Assembly: GCA_003439945.1 (NCBI GenBank)
Contig: QVRM01002067.1
Span: forward strand, 2,268,501 to 2,332,500
Reading direction: 5' to 3'
DNA from: Dermanyssus gallinae
Taxonomy: Eukaryota; Arthropoda; Arachnida; Mesostigmata; Dermanyssidae
Length of the DNA: 64,000 bases
How positions within the stretch are numbered: position 1 is the first letter of the stretch; every line of letters starts with the position of its first letter. Under the pieces are notes generated by a model. That model searched no databases. It was not told the DNA's origin and saw only the letters and a list, made by a program, of their open reading frames with translations. Below are positions 56,763-64,000 of this stretch, piece after piece. The translations under genes and the position numbers were made by a program.

Positions 56763-57157
56763 AGTTGAATGAGAACAAGTTCGTGGAACGATCCCGTCTG
56801 CTGGCCCGACGATTAGTGATTGGCGTCGCGTACGTCGTGGCGTGGACAGGCCGATGGATTGGGTTAGCGTTGGCTGAGTTCATCGAGCGATCTGTGTCGT
56901 CGTTGATCGTGGTTGCTGACGCTGTCGAGCGGCAATGGTGGCGCTCGGCACTAGTCGGCTTGAGCCCCTTTCGAACAACTGGTTCCGCCGCCGCCGCTCA
57001 CTCCGATGACGAACAGGCTTCCGAGTTGATGATGATGACGACGACGACGTCGGCCATAACACCCATCACGACAGAGCAATTCGACAGACTTCAGAACAAC
57101 TTCAACGATAGCTTGGTAACTTGGCCGTTTTCTCCCATCAACATTAAGGACAGCTGA
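56763..57157 (+). CDS. Candidate gene of unknown function, exon 2
   Basis: Begins after an acceptor-like ggctagatag. In phase 1 it joins exon 1 as Q-S-E-L-N-E-N-K. About 130 residues ending in TGA. It contains a long hydrophobic, Trp-containing stretch (LVIGVAYVVAWTGRWIGLALAEF) that could be one membrane helix or an amphipathic helix, then IERSVSSLIVVADAVERQ, then a Ser/Ala/Thr/Met-rich tail (MMMTTTTS). No in-frame ATG precedes the hydrophobic stretch, which supports its being a downstream exon. Function unknown. Confidence 0.42.
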
Positions 57158-58679
57158 TCAAATGAATTATTATGACGTAATTATTTCGCCTCCATTCGTG
57201 TTCGTTTGTTTTGTCTGATCTTAGTGGTCGTGTTTAAAAAAAAAGATGTTTTGCTTATCGATATAAAGAGATAGAGAGACCTCATGATTCTAGCCAATGC
57301 CTACGATACGAAAGGTCGGTGAATAGCGTGCGTCTTCGTCGTCGTAGCGTGTCTTAACAATGTGTTCAATCTTCCCCCTATATGTAAGCTCTAATCTAGT
57401 CACTTCGCATGTCTTAATGTTTTATACTGTTTAACTTTTTAGTTTGTGACGTTTATACTTAAATTGGGCCTCATTGAAGCCACTAGGTGGACAGCACTAA
57501 ATACGGACCAGCATATGGCTTAACAAAGACACTCTCATTACGCCGCGCATTCGGCCAGCAATTAGTGAATAGAATAGACAACTTATAAGGAAAGTACAAC
57601 AGAAATGGAAAATTTCTGGTTAAAATAGTGTTTTCTTGATTGCCGTTGTATACTGCACGTATACAGTTTTTTTATTTGATTATTCTAGCCACCGCAGGGT
57701 CATAAGCTATAGCATATTCATGTAGTGTATTGTGCGTGATTTTCATCTAAAAACCATTACAGTTGTTGCTCTAATTAATAAAAGTCTAGTGAAATTATGT
57801 AAACAATAACTAATATTAGACTAACTTTTTCTCTCGAGGTGTACACCGACCTGTAAGGCTTGACATACATCATCGGCATGCAGAAGCAATTTGCTCGTAA
57901 ACGGAACGAACTGCGCTGAAAGAGTACTAGTTGTGCTTTTGATGTCCAAGATTTCGTAGTCTTTCTTACAAAAATAAATAAATGTTTATCAAAGTACTTT
58001 TTTAGCACATGTCTACTTTTTATTCCGATATCATCAAGCACCGCTTAATCGCAGCCGCCTGTTCCTCGCTTAACCACACTTCTACGATAACTTCGTATTT
58101 CCTACCTCTTTCATAGTCTAATACAATCTAAAATATAGTTTTAAACCGTTCTTTGTTACCTCGTATTGTATGTCAATTTGTATCCATTCTGCATCCATAC
58201 GGGAGGAACAACTCGTGGTTGCATTTTAGTTTGTAACGGTCTCTTAGGTTTACGGTATGCAGGTAACGGCCAAGCATAGAGTAGAAGTGCTCGCGTAGGT
58301 GCCACCAGATCTGGTGTCTCTCAAATTTTTCGTCTTTCCATTACAGGTCCTTTCCATATGGTCGAAGAACGGTGTTATTACTATCGCCCCTTTTCCTCCA
58401 TAAATTTCTCGGTTCCTTCTTCCGCTAGTAGGTCCTATGGCAGCATTTTAGCTAGGAACAAGAGCCTTTGCCGCGACATGTTTCACATGTTCCTCTCCGG
58501 TTTAATCCGCATTGACGACCACCCCGAGACGCTTGTCCTTTTTCCTAATTTTTATCAGATGTCCCGCCATCACAAGGTTAACTTCTCAGCCATTCAGTCA
58601 GACACAATGCCTCGCTGTTTTTGTGTGCGGCTCACCCACTCCACCACCATCGATAGAGCATAATTGACTGCGCCTTGTA
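57158..58679. other. No gene recognised
   Basis: May include the 3' UTR of the preceding candidate. Open frames at 57775-58041 (minus) and 58358-58663 (plus) resemble no family. Confidence 0.45.
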
Positions 58680-58799
58680 GGGTTATGATATATGATATGA
58701 CGTTTATTGATACTTAATTGTAGTTTCTCATTTGTGTTACACTTTATATAGTCACAGGCTAGTGCGAAGCATATGTACAGGTTACAGTAAGATTTTATA

Positions 58800-59600
58800 C
58801 ATTATCACCGTAGTATTTCGTTTTATTGCAATTATTTATCTATGGATCGTGTACACGTGTGTAAGTGTCCTAATGTCACTAGGCAACTTGTTCCACAAGG
58901 TAGCACCTAAAGTACAGAGTGCAAACCTTGATTGTGTACTTGTGGCCGAGGAGACAATGAGCAAGTGAGATGCCGAGTCTCGGGTGTTTTGGGTCCTTGC
59001 AGATTCGATAAGGCCGCGGAAGATGTCAACGGCCTTCTTGAAGTCGCCGCCCCGCACTAAAGCGGGATAGGGCGACTGTAGGGAGGCTGGAGTAGGGAGG
59101 AAAAGCAAACTGGCCACTCCCATGGATACGAAGCGATGCCTAGCAGTTACCGTTCCCTGGGGGTGGGGGGGAGGCGGGTGTTAGTGGGTTTGATAGTCCC
59201 ACACTAGTCACTGGCTGTGGTGACGCATGTACATCACGATTCCCGTAATCCCCCATAATAATGCTGAAAGATTTCAGCATTAAAAAAAAGATTCGATAAG
59301 GCCAACCTTATATAAATGATGATGAAAAATAATACGTTTTATTTCGACAACTATGACAATTTAAGTGAGTATGGTTACGGGAGCACTGAGAGTTCTTTAT
59401 ATTGTTCTATTGATATTGAGACGTGATGTAGAAGACCTAAGACGAGGCGAAGTGCCCTTTTCTAAAGCAGATGAAGCGGAGTTATATGAGACGCATAAGA
59501 AAGACCGTACACCTTTACTCGAGTGCGAAATATTAAACATATCGTTAACAAAAATACTAAATAATAGCGGACCACTGATGCTTTCTTGAGCCACTCCAAA
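58800..59600 (-). mobile_element. CR1/jockey-like LINE scraps
   Basis: Minus strand. At 59594-59480 the RT motif SISGPLLFSIFVNDMF matches the PQGS-LGPLLF-IF-ND block, with Gln-Glu-Ser in place of PQGS. At 59123-58840 the C-terminal signature ASHLLIVSSA, FALCTLGATLWNKLPSDIR matches the end of CR1/jockey-type polymerases (S..GA.LWN.LP...). The sequence between is deleted or replaced by a piece with a G-rich run (59158-59176) and an A run at about 59280. Inactive. Confidence 0.65.
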
Positions 59601-60306
59601 TTATATATTTTCTATACAAGAAGGGGATTGTCCAATTTGGACAATTTGGCGTCTTTCAGAGATGAATGAGCGCACCCACCTTATACAATTTCCATACCTT
59701 TTTCTCTAAACAATTCAAATGCCTCGTTGACGTCATGTAGCCCGTAAAGGTCGTCCCACAGAGACGACGACAGTTCGGCGAGTATTTGATCATAGTTTGA
59801 ATTTTGGACACTCGTTGGCTGCCGACGTCTTTGATTTTAGACTAATAAATGTGGTGAAGTGGTTGTAAGAACGCCGGAGGCGATAGTTTACTTGGGTGGA
59901 ACATTGCAGTAAATATGATCTATGCATGTTTCGGTGATACGTTGGCCATGGGCAGTGTCCGTAAAAGCGACCCTAGTCGGCAGACCAATCATCTCTTGAA
60001 AGTGCTTGGCGTTCCATTCTTGTTCATTCTCTCGTAAAAACGGAATGCGTTACCGAACTACCACGAATATAATCAATTTAGTTGATAAAGGTCGTAGTGT
60101 CATTTTTGCAGGCTTTTGTCTTATGAAGTCTTGTTCTGCGTCGGCTCTCATCTGCTTTTGAAGATGTGCCGAACTCTTTGACTTTAACCGACTGCTGGCC
60201 CTTTTCGTATAAAGACTGTCAGCAAAAAGCAACCCAGTGACCGGACTACATCGGTAATTACTTTGTTCCAGCATCGTCAGGGAGTCGTTTGAAATGTCGC
60301 GACCGG
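59601..60306. other. No gene recognised
   Basis: Plain sequence; a minus-strand frame at 60050-60625 overlaps the next candidate. Confidence 0.45.
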
Positions 60307-60691
60307 TCAAGAAACCGAGGTAGCAGCAGGAATGCAAACAATTGGAAGGGAAGCTTGAGGAACGCAGCCGCAGCTGATAGCTGGTGGAGAAGATGGCGCC
60401 GGCGACGACATCGCAGCGACAACGGCGGCTGTCAAATAACATCCCATTAGCCCACCGTAACGGGAGAAGCCGTCGAAGACGAGGGCGGCGGGATAAGGCT
60501 GTGCAGGGGGGAGAAGGGCAGTGAGGACAACATTCGCAGAATCTCCTGGTGTCAATGGCGCTGAAAGCGAAGCCATGGAGAGCGAGGCCACACTGCGGCC
60601 AACTGGTGACTCCAGAGAGCGGCATGAATTAGAAAACGCAGAAGGCTGGATTGTCGTTAGTGCGGGTGCCAAGGCGATGGGAAAGGACACC
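60307..60691 (-). CDS. Weak candidate exon, Ala/Ser/Pro-rich
   Basis: Minus strand. An acceptor-like tttaactttag is followed by 127 open codons (VSFPIALAPALTTIQPSAF) ending in TGA at 60307. The composition is Ala/Ser/Pro-rich (ALLPPAQPYPAALVFDGFSRYGG). Low complexity and a competing frame make it uncertain. Not recognised. Confidence 0.2.
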
Positions 60692-60772
60692 TAAAGTTAA
60701 AACATATGAGCGACCTAAGGAGATTATTTTTGCTGCTGATAATAATTGGCTGGAAATAATTTTTAAGGCTGT

Positions 60773-61302
60773 TTGCGCTACGTTTTTAGAGAGCTTAAAT
60801 TAAAAATTGAAGAACCTCGTTTCACACGAGCTGATCTATTTGTTGTCGTCAAAGAAAGTCGTAGAAGCCGAAGAAAGGGCGACATTGCTGAGTTTAACCT
60901 CAGTCGAAAATATCCAGATTCAGTCCAGAGTGACTGGCCAATGACGTACCTCAAACTAATAGAATTGGCAAGGTGGTGCAATGTATCAATAAGAGAAGGT
61001 ACTACCAACCCTGATCGACGCCATAGTCGCGCAAGTCGGAGTAGCAATTCAGAAAACACTTTTTTACTGCCCTTCCCACCTTGTCCATTCAAGGGGCGCC
61101 GTCTACAACCCCTTGCGGCTTCTCTGGGATGTCTTTTTGATGAGATTTTTGCATCTCGAACTGGCTCTGAACTTAGCACTTGAGTCGAGCTTGGTAAAGC
61201 AATTTCAACAGGCTGCTCCACAAACGACTTGTAATATGCTATCGTGGTTCCACGTACTCCAATCACCGTCACCTTTGACGAAAACTCGCTGGGGAACAGC
61301 AC
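60773..61302. other. Overlapping open frames on both strands
   Basis: + strand 60773-61183 (136 codons; TRADLFVVVKESRRSRRKGD, DWPMTYLKLIELARW) and minus strand 60778-61302 (174 codons). The + frame has the more protein-like composition, but neither matches a known family and neither has a clear start. One may be a fragment of an unidentified element. Confidence 0.2.
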
Positions 61303-62915
61303 GGCGGCGTCAGTACTCGCACTATTTAACGGCTATCCTTTGTCCGCCAAAATATCAGAATGCTCTTAATCATTCCGTGAGGTGTCAGGACTCACTGTCG
61401 CTGCCGAAGGAACGAACACGATCAAGTCGACTTGCGCAGAGAAGGACCTCGACTCGTGGTGCCATCTGACTTATTTTACAACAACTGTCCTCACGATCCC
61501 TCAGCAGAAGGCAAAGGGATGGTCTCTGCGTTTACTTGTTCGGGAAAACCTTAATTGATTTAGAAATCGTGTCCTACTCGACGCGGCTATCAATGCCAAT
61601 CATTACGTTGTGCCAAAGACTAACAGAAACGATAACATTTCAAAAAGTTCGGGTTCTGCAGTTTTTGCGGGAGCTCGCATTCTAATTTCAAATATAGTTA
61701 TAAGTTAAAAATAATAAATCTAATGTTTAATATAGTTTGATTCGTTGAGTCTTTACAAGTCTCACTATATTATTAGTCCTTATACTCAACACGTGTGTTA
61801 ATTATTCATTGTTCACCTTCTGTATATCAAGGTCGTGTTGTTTAGTATGGCACTTAAACGGGTACGAGAGTAGGTATTTCAGGTATTATTGCTATTTGTT
61901 CCATTCCTTTGCCATATCCTTGTCTAAAGGTTTGTCGTGTGGTTGTACCTAGTTGTAGAGATTTTCAACGATCTTCACATGCAGTAGACTTGTTCATTGA
62001 ATGTTCAAGTGATTACATATACATAAGGCTGTAGAATGTCATTGTTATAAAGCAGGTTAAACAGGCATGTAGTTAGAGAAAGACATAGCTTAGCGACGTC
62101 TGCTTGTACCGGCGCACGTAGAATCAACAAGTCTTAGCGCAGAGGAGAAACGCTACGGAAGCAGCAACGACGTGCCATTGCTGCTGTGACCTAAGTTTGT
62201 TGCCGGTAGGAAAACTGACGACACTACAGTACCGTCTCTCTCAGGGTTAGCAGAGACGGTGTTGAGACGCGGTCGAGGACGGATCGCAGTGCAGTGATAC
62301 AGGCGACGAGGCGGCGCAGTGCCGACTGTAGCGGAAAAGTCGGACGAAATAAAACTACAGCCGTGATGGAGCGAGAATTGTCTCCTGAGCACGCGTGAAC
62401 TAGAAATATTACTCTATCTCGAATATAGTGGGTTGGGACCACTTCATTTTTTTAATATCCTCATTGAGGATTATTATGATGGGTCGGACCAGGTATATGT
62501 TTTTAATAATTCGCATCAGAACATTTTGTCAGACACCCTCCCCTATAGAAGAACATTAATGCCATCACCGTGATTTTTCCAACCCATAGCATTGTCCACT
62601 TTAGGAGTTTTAAGTTTGGGAGACAATATTCACCCTAACATCTGTTTAGTAAAGCAAATACAAATGAACTTTAATTGGGTTGGTTGTATTGTTGTGCGCT
62701 GTTGTGAGTTGTGCGAGGGAGCCACCTGCGTATGCAGCAATAATTCCGTTTGTTTTATCGAGAGAAGCCTAACCTCGGAATTGTGCTACTATAGAACAAG
62801 AGACACAATTAATTCTACTGGCGTCAGTAGTGACGTCAAAGATAGTGCAAACAAAGTGCAATCCTATGCATACTCTGACCATTCCGTAAATACAATATTC
62901 TATAGGTTGTTTTTC

Positions 62916-62916
<1 letters not shown>
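61303..62916. other. No gene recognised
   Basis: AT-rich in 61660-62100. Nothing coding identified. Confidence 0.5.

Positions 62917-62978
<62 letters not shown>
62917..62978. repeat. (TA)n microsatellite
   Basis: About 62 bases of alternating TA. Confidence 0.97.
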
Positions 62979-62979
<1 letters not shown>

Positions 62980-63253
62980 GCCTCGTCGGCGAGAATTTGT
63001 GCTGTGTACAAACCTGTTAAAACTGTGTGATCGAGCTGCAATGCGATGGTTCAATCGTTATATATAAACATGTCAAGTTCATCATTTTTATTTCAATTCT
63101 ATTGAAATCAGTGCATTGTATGTATATGAGGTAACAATTATCTCGTTATAGACGTATACGCCAAATCAAATAAATGAAAACGTCACACATCCTCCAGATT
63201 CGGCCGTGTCCAGTTTAGCAGAGTTTCACGCACAAAGTTATCCGGCAATAGTC

Positions 63254-63256
<3 letters not shown>

Positions 63257-63299
<43 letters not shown>
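63257..63299. repeat. (TA)n microsatellite
   Basis: About 43 bases of alternating AT, about 100 bases before the mariner-like scrap. Confidence 0.97.
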
Positions 63300-63303
<4 letters not shown>

Positions 63304-63399
63304 GTTTTAGAAAATGTTGTCGGTTATTTAGCTATCATAGCAATCTCAAGCAAGACTGCGTGTCAGTTCCTACTGAACGCTTCTCGCTACGAGAGCGTT

Positions 63400-63694
63400 G
63401 TGCTTCTTGTGTGTAAACGAACTATGGAACCAACAAAGGCCTATTTTTGCAAAACTATGTTTTCTACTACAGCAAATGAACTGAATGCGGCTGCCTCGTC
63501 GGCAAAAATGTGTGCTGTTTACGGATCTGTTGAAACTATGTGGTCGTACCGCAGTGCGGTAATTCAGTTGCTTTTGTGGTGAAGATTTGCTTGTGACAGA
63601 TTAACTACGGACTGGTCGGACTCCAACAGTGGATAAGCGTAACGTAACTGCTTTCGTGAATTTCAATAGACATTTGACATTCGAAAGGTTTGCA

Positions 63695-63749
<55 letters not shown>

Positions 63750-63860
63750 CGTGAATCAGTCGATCCGCGCCGAACTAGTGGAGGGTACGTGAAACGTGTC
63801 GATGAATTGGTGCCGCTGACGCTCTTCTCGCAAAGATCAAACAGCATCCTTTTCTAAGAT
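63400..63860 (+). mobile_element. Mariner-like N-terminal relic with internal (TA)n
   Basis: The + strand reads NELNAAASSAKMCAVYGS and, after shifts, DLLVTD and LRTGRTPTV, resembling the mariner HTH block (A--A-KICAVYGE, then SGRP). Beyond a (TA)n tract at 63697-63748, YVKRVDELVPLTLFSQ resembles the following KLDKWVPH-L segment. It is heavily decayed. Resemblance to the mariner at 40.5 kb (ICAVYGENAV) supports the call. Confidence 0.45.
63697..63748. repeat. (TA)n microsatellite
   Basis: About 52 bases of alternating TA inside the mariner-like relic. Confidence 0.97.
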
Positions 63861-64000
63861 ATCTGATTATCGGTGGCTACGACGACGTGATTTGCAACAC
63901 TAGTTTTAAAGCTCCCGAGGCTGCCTGCTCACGCAGTTTGAAGCAAGTGGTCGTCGCAAACCGCCCTAAATGCCGTTCAATTTGTAGAGGCGTCGTATTC

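Noticed and set aside
1..64000. CRISPR arrays, bacterial operons, promoters or terminators
   Set aside because: The window is eukaryotic; the regular repeats are microsatellites without spacer structure.

Overview
The window looks like nuclear DNA of an arthropod. A chelicerate, possibly a mite, is my inference; no marker in the window settles the species. The reasons are a large intron-split Fat-like protocadherin gene, several mariner transposons, R1- and R2-type non-LTR retrotransposons, tRNA-like SINE fragments, a mitochondrial 16S rRNA insert of arthropod type, and about twenty long (TA)n microsatellites (roughly one every 3 kb).

The only confidently identified host gene is on the + strand at 8931-35506. 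It comprises twelve GT-AG exons whose phases all join into one frame of about 3,511 residues. They encode about 24-25 cadherin repeats, the membrane-proximal Fat region, EGF-like repeats, a single laminin G domain, further EGF repeats, one transmembrane helix and a cytoplasmic tail of about 365 residues. One LamG domain and this order match the Fat-like class (Drosophila kugelei/Ftl, vertebrate FAT1-3) rather than Drosophila Fat/FAT4. About nine or ten N-terminal repeats and the signal peptide are missing and must lie upstream of the window, so 1-8930 is probably the 3' part of a long intron.

The introns carry mobile DNA. Intron 10821-15807 has an old mariner split by a tRNA-derived SINE. Intron 15967-18956 has a 5'-truncated, internally deleted R2-type element. 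Intron 21399-26671 has a DDE-transposase fragment and a short, nearly intact endonuclease-type (RLE) retrotransposon with a 962-codon ORF and candidate target-site duplications.

Downstream of the gene (35507-64000) the DNA is mostly repeats. At 39-40.7 kb a mariner lying between two (TA)n tracts is interrupted by about 290 bp of mitochondrial large-subunit rRNA. At 42.9-49.8 kb a decayed R1-type LINE lies in (TA)-rich target DNA with a visible duplication, and a mariner with clean inverted repeats and TA duplications sits in its 3' UTR. LINE scraps occur at 41.3, 51.4 and 58.8-59.6 kb, and a mariner scrap at the right edge. One possible two-exon gene of unknown function is at 55666-57157; other open stretches at 53.4-53.9 and 60.3-61.3 kb are weak candidates.
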